A stretch of DNA of 53,863 bases. Source: Clostridia bacterium (GTDB taxonomy: Bacteria > Bacillota > Clostridia > UBA1381). Each line of letters starts with the position of its first letter. Position 1 is the stretch's first letter. Made by a program: the position numbers and the translations under genes. The stretch spans positions 1 to 53,863 of the forward strand of contig JAGBHE010000047.1 of the NCBI GenBank assembly GCA_017935675.1, read 5' to 3'. The notes beneath the pieces were generated by a model. The model searched no databases. It saw nothing but the letters and a program-made list of their open reading frames with translations, and was not told where the DNA came from. Shown one piece after another: positions 6,123 through 15,745 of this stretch.

Positions 6123-8561
6123 ATGTTAAAAAAACTACTTAGTACGGTAATGGCATTATCAATGCTGCTAACGGGAGTGCAGGCATATGCGGCAGATAAA
6201 TTTGACGCAGACACCGCACCGTACGGAAGCCTTATAAGCTACGGTGATTTTGAAAACAAAACCATTGGTACCTGGGGCTTGGGTGATGCCCCACCGTCAG
6301 ACTGTACAATGACAATTGATACAGAGGAATATTGGGACGGAGCAAAGTCGCTCAAAATTTCTGATTTCGGAAACGGTTCTACTTTTAATGTGGGATTTGA
6401 CGTGAATTACAAAAGCGAAGAAGAGGCGACAGTAACATTTGAAGCAGGTGAGATTTATCATCTGTCCTTCTGGCTCAAGCAGGAGTCTGCAGATGCTGAC
6501 TATCCGGACGGACTCTGGTCGGGACTCACAGTGCAGAATTTCGCAGGAAATGCACTTGTAAACGACGAGGACTACTACAGATATGTTTTTAACGGAGGAG
6601 CTTCAGCAGGAAAGCTTAGTATTGCAAGGCATTCGGATTGGCAGTATAAATCGATTGTTTTTGTGGCAGGAAATACTGTTGCAAATCCGAGATTGTATAT
6701 GACTGGTGTTCATAGTGCCAACGAAAACGCATCTACACCGAAAATTAATCTGTGGATAGATAACCTGACTATAAGAAAGGTACCGAATCCTGAAAAGTAC
6801 ACTGTTGACGGTGCAAGTATTCTTAATCATACGAACAAGGTTGCACCATACACAAGTGCAGACTACAGAGACAGCAGAAACAAAAGTGCAACTGCACAGG
6901 AGGATGTTATTTCTCAGATTACTTTAAAAAGCTACAGCATGGACGATGAGTACATAAATCTTGTATTTAATGACGAGATTGGAACAGCAATGGGTGTTTC
7001 GGGTGTTGAAAAGGGCTTTTTCAATAAGGACGTATGCTTTGACGTGGTTACCACTATCACTCCAAACCTGTCAGTTGAAGGTGTAAGAGTAACAGGTGCT
7101 CCTACTGCGATGATTGACGCAGAGGCTAAAACCACAACAGTTAAAATTCCGTATACTGCAGAAAATGACCCGACATTGCCGATAAGTATGACAGTAAACC
7201 ATGTATCGGATATTTGGGGCAAGCATATTGATATGAATGCAGACGGCAAGCCGGGAGCAGTTACATTGACCTTCCCGAGCATAGAGCAGGCAAAGGCATA
7301 CGGTAACTTACTGTTAAACGCAGGCTGCGAAAGCCTTGATTTTTGGGGAAAGGTTCAAGGAACTACTCTTGAATTGGATACGAGTGTTAAAAATTCGGGA
7401 AATGCTTCAATAAAGGCGGGCGGAGTTGCAACTCCGGAATATCCGCTGAATCAGGATTTCACAACTTATCTTCCTTATGATAAGGACATCGTGTTCAAGG
7501 CAAATGTTATGTCGGATATTGATGGCGTTGGAATAACCTATGGATTGGTTATAAACTATATTGAGGACGATGCTTCAAAGAGCAAGGTTATATATCTCGG
7601 TTATGGTCTTCCTGTAACAAAGGGAGAATTTTCTGAAACCATGATTAAATTCAATATGGCAACAAAGTGGGCAGATTATGCAAATATTGATGAGTCAAAT
7701 GTTACGGGCTATCAGTTATTTTCAATGAGAGGTGACTCGACAGGCAGCGACGCAACAATTTGGTTCGATGATATGTACTTAGGTGTAATTCCGTCGGATT
7801 TGACTGTTGAATCAAGAGGTGCATTCTGCAGCGTTGATAAGGAAACAGGTGCAGAAAAGCTTATTCTTGCTTTTAAGGCAAACAAGGATATGGGTAAGCC
7901 TATTGTAGACGCAGGCGGAATTGATGCGGACGAGATAATCTTTGACGCAGAATTTTCGGATTTGGCTTTGTCAGAAGTTGTAACGGGAACTCCTACAGTA
8001 ACATATTCAGGCTATAATACCTTTGTAACCTACGATATCGAGCTGGACGAAATATATGATTCGCTCCCGTTTGCGGTAAAGGTTACGGGCGTATACAATG
8101 TTTACGGCGGAGATATTGCGTCATTTATGGTAGATACTCAGAAGGCATATTCCGATAATGTGCTTGTAGCATATAAAACAGCACATTTTATTGATGGTGC
8201 ATGGAGCGACGGCACTGTTTACGGTGCGATATATGATGATGCTAATATAGCACTTGACGAGGCAGTAAGCAACAGATCAAGATTTAATCTGCTCGTTTAT
8301 AATCCGACTGAGGCTGCAGTTACGCCTGTATGCTATGTTGCATATTATGACGAGGACGGAAAGCTCTTAAAGGTAGGAACAAGAACTCTTAGCTCAGTTG
8401 AGCCGGGAGAAATAACCTATACTCAGGACACAAGCGATGTTAACAGCGGAAAGTTTATTGATATATTAAATACCGATAAGGACGCTGCAACAAGCATTTA
8501 TTCAATGTGGTGGACAGCAGGAAATAATGTTCCTTGTGCACCGAAGATGCTTATTAAATAA
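6123..8561 (+). CDS. Secreted protein with two carbohydrate-binding-like modules
   Basis: This 812-residue protein has a signal peptide (residues 1-24, cleavage after AYA). The mature part appears to be a duplicated two-domain unit. The first beta-sandwich resembles the CBM4/9/22 group (from LISYGDFENKTIGTWG, about residue 37, to LWIDNLTIRKVP), followed by a Big_5-like domain. The second unit starts at NLLLNAGCESLDFWG (about residue 397), ends in IWFDDMYLGVIP and is again followed by a Big_5-like domain. The last 110 residues (VAYYDEDGKLLKVG ... MWWTAGNNV) form a C-terminal module also found in two other secreted proteins here. No catalytic domain or wall anchor is visible, so it may be a glycan-binding accessory protein. 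It heads an operon with a GH99-like gene 42 bases downstream and a two-component system. Confidence 0.75.
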   Translation: MLKKLLSTVMALSMLLTGVQAYAADKFDADTAPYGSLISYGDFENKTIGTWGLGDAPPSDCTMTIDTEEYWDGAKSLKISDFGNGSTFNVGFDVNYKSEEEATVTFEAGEIYHLSFWLKQESADADYPDGLWSGLTVQNFAGNALVNDEDYYRYVFNGGASAGKLSIARHSDWQYKSIVFVAGNTVANPRLYMTGVHSANENASTPKINLWIDNLTIRKVPNPEKYTVDGASILNHTNKVAPYTSADYRDSRNKSATAQEDVISQITLKSYSMDDEYINLVFNDEIGTAMGVSGVEKGFFNKDVCFDVVTTITPNLSVEGVRVTGAPTAMIDAEAKTTTVKIPYTAENDPTLPISMTVNHVSDIWGKHIDMNADGKPGAVTLTFPSIEQAKAYGNLLLNAGCESLDFWGKVQGTTLELDTSVKNSGNASIKAGGVATPEYPLNQDFTTYLPYDKDIVFKANVMSDIDGVGITYGLVINYIEDDASKSKVIYLGYGLPVTKGEFSETMIKFNMATKWADYANIDESNVTGYQLFSMRGDSTGSDATIWFDDMYLGVIPSDLTVESRGAFCSVDKETGAEKLILAFKANKDMGKPIVDAGGIDADEIIFDAEFSDLALSEVVTGTPTVTYSGYNTFVTYDIELDEIYDSLPFAVKVTGVYNVYGGDIASFMVDTQKAYSDNVLVAYKTAHFIDGAWSDGTVYGAIYDDANIALDEAVSNRSRFNLLVYNPTEAAVTPVCYVAYYDEDGKLLKVGTRTLSSVEPGEITYTQDTSDVNSGKFIDILNTDKDAATSIYSMWWTAGNNVPCAPKMLIK

Positions 8562-8603
8562 AAACAATAAAAGGTAAAAAGGATAAAAGGACGGTAAAAA
8601 TCA

Positions 8604-11465
8604 ATGGAAACGATGTATCTTATAGATGACAGCATTTCGCGTTATATAACAAGTTGGGATATAGATGCAAGGGGCGGCAGTGTAAAGCCGAAGCCGGAGA
8701 ACGGTGCGTGGTATATACAGCTGAAAAGCAAAAATGACAGATTTGCGAACAGCATGAAGCGTACGCTTCCGCTGCAAAAAAGCGGTGTTTTGATATATGA
8801 AACCGCAATAATGCTTAATATGGAGAAAAGCGGATTTTCTATCAGCTTTTCTGATGAAGAGGATACACCGTTTATTGATTTTAACACTAAGGAAAGCGGA
8901 TTTTATCTTAATGATACATTTATCCGCGAATATGATAAGGACTGTATGTGGCGGTTAAAAATCATCATTGATTTGGACCGCGGCATATGCAGCTGTGAGC
9001 TTAACGGTAATCCGGCGGCAGAAATCCCCTTCACCGCCGGAGGCGTTAAGCATGTTACGATTAAAACACCGAAGCAGAATTGTTATGAAGCACGTATTTA
9101 TTTTATACGCTGCTACAAGGGGTATCTGATTAACGAAAATTTTGCTCTTTACGGCGGTGGAAATTTGCCGAAAGGCGACTGGAAGACGGACGGCGATATG
9201 TACATAAGAAAAAAAGCCGGACTTTCAGTTCCTTATGACCATGCACTTTATATGAAAAAAGGTGCAAGTCTGTCGCAGGATATACCTAAGATGGACGGCA
9301 GACTTTTAGCAGAGTTTATGACACTGTCCGATAATTTTTCGGTTAAGCTGGGAGAGCTTGAAATAAAAGCGGATAAAAGCGGGGTTTTTGCAAATAATGA
9401 GCGTATCGGCGATACAAGCCTTGCGTATTGGTCGCTTTTCCGAATAGAATATAAAAACGGCGTTGCCGAAATTAAAATGAACAGAAGGGTAAGATGTGAG
9501 ATTAAATGTGCCCTTCCCGAAAAGATTGAATTTATAAGCGGAGACGAGCTTTGGGTAGATAATATAAAGGTTTCCTGCCCGGACCCGATTCCGTCCGATT
9601 ATGTTCCGAAGCCCAAGCCGGTACGTCGCGATGACATTCACGTGGGAATGATGGCGTGCTCCATCTGGCATGAGGGCGGTCACTTTGGCTGGGACAAAAT
9701 AAACCCGTTCCCGGAGCGTAAGCCATATAACGGTTTTTATGACGAGGGAAATATTGAGCAGGCTGACTGGGAAATCAAATACTTGTGCGAGCATGGCATA
9801 GAGTATGAGATTTTCTGCTGGTATGCACCGAGAGAATGGCTTGAGGGTGCTGTTCAGCCGAGAGAAGCAGCTATTGACGCATTTTTTAATGCTGAATACA
9901 GAGATAACTTAAAAATTACATTTATGTGGGAAAACGGTGCAAGTAAGACCTCACAAAAGGGCTTTTATGAAAATCTTGTCCCGTATTGGATTGAATATTA
10001 TTTTAAACAGCCGGAATTTTTGGTAATAGATAACAAGCCGGTAATTTATATATACACACACTGGGGACTCCGCGACCACTTTGGTGCTCCTGAAAATACC
10101 CGTGCGGCAATGGAGTATCTGGACGCCGAGTGTAAAAAGGCGGGATTTGACGGTGTTATCATTATTCAGGCACTTAACCAGCGTATTAAAAACGCATTTT
10201 TAGAGGTTAAGAGCATGGGTATTGATAATGTTTTCTCCTATGCATGGGGAACGGATTCTACCATCGACCAACAGAAGGATGTTCTTACAAAGCAGCATAA
10301 TTACGGCGTTTTGGATATTGTTCCGACCGTTTCGATAGGATGGGACGATAAGCCGTGGATTGGGCGTGCGAGCGGATACTATATTCCGCCTAAGGAGCTT
10401 ACCGAGCTGATAAAATGGGTAAGAAGTGAGCATCATTCACGCTATGAAAAGGATAAGATTGCATCGCGTATGATGGTTTTGGATAACTGGAATGAATATG
10501 GCGAGGGACACTATTTTATGCCGACGCCTATGACAGGATTTGACTATCTTGAGGCAGTAAAAGAGGGACTTGAGCTTCAAAACGAGCATAGCGATGTTGT
10601 GCCCGAGGGAGCACAGCTTGACAGACTTTGTAAGCTGTATAATACCGATCGCGTTTTGTATAAGACGTGCTATTTGGCACCTCATGCAAGCGACAGGGTT
10701 TTGAAGGGCTGGTATTTTAAGGAAGAAAAGGACGTAGAAAGCTGGAAGGCAAACAGCGGTATTTCAAATTTTGTCAAGGGTGAGAATACCATAACGGGTC
10801 ATACAGAGGCGGACGGTGCATTCACGTTAGAGCTTTCAGAGGGTATTGATATTAACAATGCCTCAACGCTGCGTGTTACAATACGTCTTGAAAACCATGA
10901 TTTTGACCAGTTTAAAGTATGGTTTGCAACAGAGGAGGAGCCGGAGTTTTGCGAGGAAAACACTATTAACGGATATTCCTATGAAAGCTTCCTGCGTGGC
11001 TGGATGCTTCCGGCGGGAAGCCGTCCGGGCTGGCACGGAAAGCTTAAAAAGCTTCGTCTTTATCCGAATACTACAGGCGGTGATTTTGAAATAGAGGCTG
11101 TAGAAATTTTGGAAAATGAGATAAAGATGCCGCAGCTTAGCGTAAACAATACACTTGTACGTATGACTAACTGCGAATATATACAAAACGATGTGCTGAT
11201 TGCGATAAACGAGGATATTTTAAAGGCTGTAAACATGGCAATGGTTTCGCAAAGCGATGGAAGTGTAATTCTTAAGGCCGATACCAAGAATGAAATTGTT
11301 TTGAAACCGGGCGAAAAAAATGCACGCTTAAACGATAGAGAAATTACACTTTCGGCAATCTGCATAGAAAAAGACAGATTTTTTATGATACCGTTTGTTG
11401 AAATTATGACGGTTTTGGGTTATAATATAACATATGATAATGATAGCATCACGGTACATTATTAA
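8604..11465 (+). CDS. GH99/WbsX-like glycosidase-type protein with C-terminal copper-amine-oxidase-N-like domain
   Basis: This 953-residue protein has three parts. Residues 1-330 are beta-rich, LamG-like sandwiches. Residues about 345-670 match the WbsX/GH99-like family, beginning HVGMMACSIWHEGGHFGWDK and ending DNWNEYGEGHYFMPTP. The two glutamates of NEYGE (Glu631 and Glu634) occupy the ExxE position used catalytically in GH99 endo-alpha-mannosidases. Residues about 860-953 resemble the copper amine oxidase N-terminal domain (FMIPFVEIMTVLGYNITYDN). GH99 enzymes cut inside alpha-mannosides, while WbsX proteins were first called glycosyltransferases, so the reaction is uncertain. No signal peptide is present, although the outer modules are of a kind usually found outside the cell. 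It lies in one operon with the secreted binding protein before it and the regulator 12 bases after it. Confidence 0.75.
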   Translation: METMYLIDDSISRYITSWDIDARGGSVKPKPENGAWYIQLKSKNDRFANSMKRTLPLQKSGVLIYETAIMLNMEKSGFSISFSDEEDTPFIDFNTKESGFYLNDTFIREYDKDCMWRLKIIIDLDRGICSCELNGNPAAEIPFTAGGVKHVTIKTPKQNCYEARIYFIRCYKGYLINENFALYGGGNLPKGDWKTDGDMYIRKKAGLSVPYDHALYMKKGASLSQDIPKMDGRLLAEFMTLSDNFSVKLGELEIKADKSGVFANNERIGDTSLAYWSLFRIEYKNGVAEIKMNRRVRCEIKCALPEKIEFISGDELWVDNIKVSCPDPIPSDYVPKPKPVRRDDIHVGMMACSIWHEGGHFGWDKINPFPERKPYNGFYDEGNIEQADWEIKYLCEHGIEYEIFCWYAPREWLEGAVQPREAAIDAFFNAEYRDNLKITFMWENGASKTSQKGFYENLVPYWIEYYFKQPEFLVIDNKPVIYIYTHWGLRDHFGAPENTRAAMEYLDAECKKAGFDGVIIIQALNQRIKNAFLEVKSMGIDNVFSYAWGTDSTIDQQKDVLTKQHNYGVLDIVPTVSIGWDDKPWIGRASGYYIPPKELTELIKWVRSEHHSRYEKDKIASRMMVLDNWNEYGEGHYFMPTPMTGFDYLEAVKEGLELQNEHSDVVPEGAQLDRLCKLYNTDRVLYKTCYLAPHASDRVLKGWYFKEEKDVESWKANSGISNFVKGENTITGHTEADGAFTLELSEGIDINNASTLRVTIRLENHDFDQFKVWFATEEEPEFCEENTINGYSYESFLRGWMLPAGSRPGWHGKLKKLRLYPNTTGGDFEIEAVEILENEIKMPQLSVNNTLVRMTNCEYIQNDVLIAINEDILKAVNMAMVSQSDGSVILKADTKNEIVLKPGEKNARLNDREITLSAICIEKDRFFMIPFVEIMTVLGYNITYDNDSITVHY

Positions 11466-11477
11466 GGAGAGGTTTTA

Positions 11478-12197
11478 ATGCTGAGTACTGTTATTCTGGA
11501 CGATGAAATTTGGGCGGTCAGAGATATCGAACGGCTTTTGGGCGGCATTTCTGACTTTGAAATTGTGCTGCGTTCATCTGATCCGCAGAAGGTTATAGAA
11601 TTTTTATCCGTTGAAGGGGCAGATGTCCTCTTCACGGATATTAAGATGCCTGGAATGACGGGACTACAGGTTGCACAAGAAATTAAAAGCATGGGAATTG
11701 ACACGCTTGTTGTCATAATCAGCGGCTATGATGATTATGAATACATGCATGAATCAATCTTAAGCGGGGTGTTTGACTATCTTTTAAAGCCGATTATGCG
11801 TGAGGATTTTGAACGTGTTTTGGAAAGAATAAGACATGCTTTTCCGGCGGACACCGGCTCGGAAAATCAGCAGAGTGAAATCTTTAAAAAGCTGCTGGAG
11901 TACATCAACGATAATTATGATAAGGATATCAAGCTTGCAGATGTTGCCAGTCAAAATTATGTGAGTGAGCGGTATGTTGCACAGCTTTTTAATCGCTATT
12001 ATGATATGTCGTTTCTGCAGTATCTTACAAAGCTCAGAATGGAGCGTGCGAGGCATCTTTTGCTGACAACGCAGAAGACTATTTCTGAAATAGGAAATGA
12101 GGTGGGCTATTCCAACGGCTCATATTTCAACAAGGTGTTCAAGAAGTATTACGACCAGACTCCCAATAGCGTGAGAAGGAATGGTGCTTATGAATAA
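11478..12197 (+). CDS. AraC-type response regulator (compact YesN-like)
   Basis: This 239-residue DNA-binding regulator has a receiver domain at residues 1-120, with acidic pocket DDE near residue 8, phosphoacceptor Asp54 in FTDIKMPGMTG and lysine in LLKPI. A C-terminal AraC-type double helix-turn-helix follows (EYINDNYDKDIKLADVASQN to GYSNGSYFNKVFKKYYDQTP). YesN-like regulators, including the one at 36704, usually have about 250 residues between these domains. Here the linker is only about 20 residues, so it is a reduced form. It overlaps the kinase gene by 8 bases, which makes that kinase its likely partner. The target is probably the operon's own promoter near 5977-6058. Confidence 0.9.
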   Translation: MLSTVILDDEIWAVRDIERLLGGISDFEIVLRSSDPQKVIEFLSVEGADVLFTDIKMPGMTGLQVAQEIKSMGIDTLVVIISGYDDYEYMHESILSGVFDYLLKPIMREDFERVLERIRHAFPADTGSENQQSEIFKKLLEYINDNYDKDIKLADVASQNYVSERYVAQLFNRYYDMSFLQYLTKLRMERARHLLLTTQKTISEIGNEVGYSNGSYFNKVFKKYYDQTPNSVRRNGAYE

Positions 12198-13887
12198 AAG
12201 TATACGGCAAAGCTTTTACGCAATCATATCAGTTGTGGCTGCGTGTTTTTTGCTTTTATTTTCTTATGTGGCAATAGCCTATCTGATTCCTGCACTTAGC
12301 GAAAGCCGTGAGTTTTACAGCTATACTTTGAATAGTGTTGAGAAGAATATAAATAAAAGTATGCAGAGGATTGTCAATGTTTCGGAAAATGTGATTTATA
12401 ATGAGAATTTACAGGAGCTTTTAGACGGAGATGATAGCTCACGTGGAAAAAACATCAGCGACATGACAAACCTTCTAAAGGCATACCGTGAGGTTGATGA
12501 GGACATAAAATATGTTGCCGTTCTGGATATATCGGGAAGCTACTATGATTTTCTTTCCGACTGGCAGAATACCGATATAACTGCACGTGCAAGACGGATT
12601 ATTTACGGCTATGACGGAACGGATGTTAACGGCGAGCTTAAATTTTTTACGGAGCGGGACGGTATAGAGGAAAAGGGTTTTTTTGCCTATGTTCTGCCGA
12701 TTTATAAGATAGACAGGCAGAACTTTTATTATAAGAAACGGATAGGAAGTGCGATTTTTGTATATTCGCAGGAGCTTTTAATACGCGATATTCGCGAGGC
12801 AAGCTATGATGTTGTTGATAAGATTGTGATTGCGGACGAGAATGGAACTGTTCAGCTTTCCCAGACAGCCGAGCTTGTTGGTACAAAGGTGTCCGAGGAT
12901 ATGTATGCTGACAGCATAGAATTAAAATACGGCAGACTACACCTTTACAGCAAGCCCTTTGACAAGTATTCAGGTGCTGTTGAACGTATGCTGTTTTTCA
13001 TGCTTGTTATGGTGCTGGTGTTGCTGATTTTGTCATTGCTTATCATAAATTACTGGTTTAAGCGATACATATTAAGTGATGTCACACAGATTTTGTCAGT
13101 GCTTAAGGATAATCAGAACGGTTCGGCAAAAAAGAGGATTTCGCTGCCGAGAAAGAACGAGTTTCAGACTATTGCAATAAATATAAATAGTATGCTGGAC
13201 GGTATTGAGGAATATACCAAAAAGGCGTTTTATGGTCAGCAGCAGCTATATGAGCTTGAGATACAGCTTAACAAGATGCGTATTTATATGCTGAAGGACC
13301 AGGTGAATCCACACTTTTTGTATAATACACTCGGCTGTATACGAAGCCTTGCCGCGGAAAAAGGACTTGATGAGGTTGTGGATATTTCCGAGGCAACAAT
13401 CAGTCTTTTGCGGTATAATCTGAAGGAAAAGGAACGTGTTACGCTAAAGCAGGAGCTTAATGAATGCAAAAAATATATCAGGATTATAAATGTTCGCTAT
13501 GAAAATATAGTCGAGCTGAGCTTTGATACCAAAGAGGAGGCTCTGGGCGTTGAGATTATAAAAATGATTGTTCAGCCGGTTATAGAAAATTCTGTGTATC
13601 ATGGGCTTGTTTCCTCCGCAACTGTTCTGCATATTCATATAAAGGCATATGTGGATAACGGATTATTGAAGCTCAGCATTGCAGATGACGGCAACGGAAT
13701 GAGCAGTGAGACTCTTTCGGAGCTTAAGACGCGGCTTATGAATGATGAGGATTCTACCGAGCATGTGGGACTTTATAATGTTCATAAGCGTATCGAAATG
13801 GAATACGGCAAGGGCTTCGGCATTGATGTGGAGTCTGAAAAGGGTAAGGGCTGCACAGTGTATATAACTATTCCGCAAAAAAGATAA
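12190..13887 (+). CDS. Sensor histidine kinase, YesM/LytS-type
   Basis: This is a membrane sensor of 565 residues. The first membrane segment is at about residues 7-32 and the second at 267-290 (MLFFMLVMVLVLLILSLLI). A roughly 230-residue extracellular sensor region lies between them, then a HAMP-like linker and the His_kinase domain with QVNPHFLYNTL (phosphoacceptor His375) and a C-terminal HATPase (IQPVIENSVYHGL, ADDGNGM). An upstream in-frame ATG at 12181 has no room for a ribosome-binding site. The ATG at 12190 has AGAAGGA nine bases before it, so I chose it. It phosphorylates the preceding regulator, and the signal is presumably an extracellular glycan. A terminator follows. Confidence 0.92.
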   Translation: MNKSIRQSFYAIISVVAACFLLLFSYVAIAYLIPALSESREFYSYTLNSVEKNINKSMQRIVNVSENVIYNENLQELLDGDDSSRGKNISDMTNLLKAYREVDEDIKYVAVLDISGSYYDFLSDWQNTDITARARRIIYGYDGTDVNGELKFFTERDGIEEKGFFAYVLPIYKIDRQNFYYKKRIGSAIFVYSQELLIRDIREASYDVVDKIVIADENGTVQLSQTAELVGTKVSEDMYADSIELKYGRLHLYSKPFDKYSGAVERMLFFMLVMVLVLLILSLLIINYWFKRYILSDVTQILSVLKDNQNGSAKKRISLPRKNEFQTIAININSMLDGIEEYTKKAFYGQQQLYELEIQLNKMRIYMLKDQVNPHFLYNTLGCIRSLAAEKGLDEVVDISEATISLLRYNLKEKERVTLKQELNECKKYIRIINVRYENIVELSFDTKEEALGVEIIKMIVQPVIENSVYHGLVSSATVLHIHIKAYVDNGLLKLSIADDGNGMSSETLSELKTRLMNDEDSTEHVGLYNVHKRIEMEYGKGFGIDVESEKGKGCTVYITIPQKR

Positions 13888-13892
13888 AAAGG

Positions 13893-13929
13893 ACGGCGAT
13901 GCATCAAAATGAGATGTGTCGCTGTTTTT
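13893..13929 (+). terminator. Terminator after the first glycan operon
   Basis: A 13-bp stem with three G-U pairs (13893-13905 with 13913-13925) and a 7-base loop are followed by TTTTT (13925-13929). Confidence 0.8.
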
Positions 13930-13965
13930 GTTGTTGTAAAGCTCAAATGTATTTTTTTCTAAATA

Positions 13966-13994
13966 TTGTTATTTTTGTTTGTATGTGATATAAT
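13966..13994 (+). promoter_or_regulatory. Promoter of the GH13 gene
   Basis: TTGTTA (13966-13971), 17 bp, then TATAAT (13989-13994) with an extended -10 TGA just before it. The start codon with GGAGGA lies 29 bases downstream of the -10 box. Confidence 0.7.
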
Positions 13995-14022
13995 GCTTTT
14001 GATATGAAATGGAGGAATACAT

Positions 14023-15681
14023 ATGGCTTGGTATGATGAAGCGATATTTTATCACATATATCCGTTGGGAATGACAGGAGCACCAAAACAAAATTTTTAT
14101 GGAAAGCCGGAGCATAGATTAAACACCTTGCTCCCATTGGTTTCACAAATTAAAAAACTTGGCTGTAATGCACTCTATATTGGTCCTCTTTTTGAATCTG
14201 TGGGACATGGTTATGAAACAACCGATTACAAAAAATTAGATACAAGACTTGGCACGAATGAAGATTTAACCGAATTTGTAACAGAATGCCATAAACAGGG
14301 AATACGGGTAATTTTAGACGGTGTATTCAATCATACGGGGCGTGATTTCTTTGCTTTTCAGGATATTAAGCGTAATAGGGAATCTTCACCGTACATAGAT
14401 TGGTATTGCAATGTAAATTTTAACGGCAATAACGAATATAATGATGGCTTTTCGTATGATAACTGGGGCGGATATAACTTGCTTGTTAAGTTGAATCAGC
14501 ATAACTCTGAGGTTAGAGAGTATATAAGCGATGTTATTCGTTTTTGGGTGAAGGAGTTCGATATTGACGGAATTCGTTTGGATGCCGCAGATGTGTTAGA
14601 TTTTAGTTATATGCAGATGATGCGTCGGGTTGCTAATGAAGTCAAGCCTGATTTTTGGCTTATGGGTGAGGTTATTCATGGTGATTATATTCGTTGGGTA
14701 AATGGAGACACATTGCATTCTGTCACCAACTATCATTTGCATAAGGCACTATATTCCGGACATAATGACCATAACTATTTTGAAATTGCACACACAGTGA
14801 AGCGTTTGTATGAGATGGGAGGCAATAGGGCGGACGGGCTTAAATTATACAATTTTGCAGACAACCATGATGTGGAGAGAATTTATACAAAGCTAAATAA
14901 CAAAAAACATTTTATACCGGTTCACATTCTGCTGTATACTCTGCCCGGTGTTCCTTCAATTTACTACGGTTCGGAATTTGGTATTGAGGGAGAAAAACAA
15001 CGAGGATCCGATGATTCTTTAAGACCTGCTATTTCTTATGAACAGTACATGAATGCTACCCGGAAAAATAATCTGACAGATTTGATTTCCCTATTGGGAA
15101 CCATACGTGAGGAGGCAAAAGCCTTATCCTACGGAGATTATAAGGAACTGCTTTTGACAAATGGTCAGTATGCATTTGCGAGAAATTATAACGGACAATC
15201 TGTGCTTGTGACCGTGAACAATGGCGATGATGATTTTATGATGAATCTTCCGGCAGAAAATGCGGAAGAATATGTGGGTGGACTTTCAGGAGTGCACGTG
15301 TTTGTAAAAGATGGGAATATTTCTGTGAACGTGAAGGCAAATTCCGGAGAAATTTGGTTGCCGGCAGCAAGTTCTACAAAACAGTGTCAGCCAATAAAAC
15401 TCAGTGTTAATGAAGAGCCTGCAGAGATACTAAATCCTGCGAAAACGGTCCAAATTACAGAAACAGTAAAAGCAGAGGAAAAGAAACAATCCGCTAAAAT
15501 TAAAATAGACCCCGGTTTAAAACGTAATAAATCATTTGAAGAAATGACAGTTGAAGAACTTCAAGAAGCAATACTGGAGCGTATGAAACGTAACGGACCT
15601 GTCACAGAACAGATGAGGAAAGATGTCTTAGAAAATATCTATCACAACTCTCTGGTAACATGGATTAAAAGTTTTAACTAA
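14023..15681 (+). CDS. GH13 alpha-amylase family glycosidase
   Basis: This cytoplasmic alpha-glucan-acting enzyme of 552 residues has no signal peptide. The TIM barrel shows all four GH13 regions: DGVFNHTG, GIRLDAADVL (nucleophile Asp187), MGEVIHG (acid/base Glu216) and FADNHDVER (Asp283). A beta domain follows, then a charged linker and a helical tail with MTVEELQEAILERMKRNGPV near the C-terminus, about 60 residues of unknown role. Exact specificity (maltodextrin glucosidase, amylase or isomaltase-type) cannot be read. The gene uses AAA and CAA codons much more than the flanking kinase or murD, and it stands alone with its own promoter beside a toxin-antitoxin pair. Lateral acquisition is plausible. 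Confidence 0.88.
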   Translation: MAWYDEAIFYHIYPLGMTGAPKQNFYGKPEHRLNTLLPLVSQIKKLGCNALYIGPLFESVGHGYETTDYKKLDTRLGTNEDLTEFVTECHKQGIRVILDGVFNHTGRDFFAFQDIKRNRESSPYIDWYCNVNFNGNNEYNDGFSYDNWGGYNLLVKLNQHNSEVREYISDVIRFWVKEFDIDGIRLDAADVLDFSYMQMMRRVANEVKPDFWLMGEVIHGDYIRWVNGDTLHSVTNYHLHKALYSGHNDHNYFEIAHTVKRLYEMGGNRADGLKLYNFADNHDVERIYTKLNNKKHFIPVHILLYTLPGVPSIYYGSEFGIEGEKQRGSDDSLRPAISYEQYMNATRKNNLTDLISLLGTIREEAKALSYGDYKELLLTNGQYAFARNYNGQSVLVTVNNGDDDFMMNLPAENAEEYVGGLSGVHVFVKDGNISVNVKANSGEIWLPAASSTKQCQPIKLSVNEEPAEILNPAKTVQITETVKAEEKKQSAKIKIDPGLKRNKSFEEMTVEELQEAILERMKRNGPVTEQMRKDVLENIYHNSLVTWIKSFN

Positions 15682-15745
15682 ACAAACATAGATTAAATTC
15701 ATCAAGTTAAATTTAGCAAAATTATTCAGCCATTTTTAAATTAGG

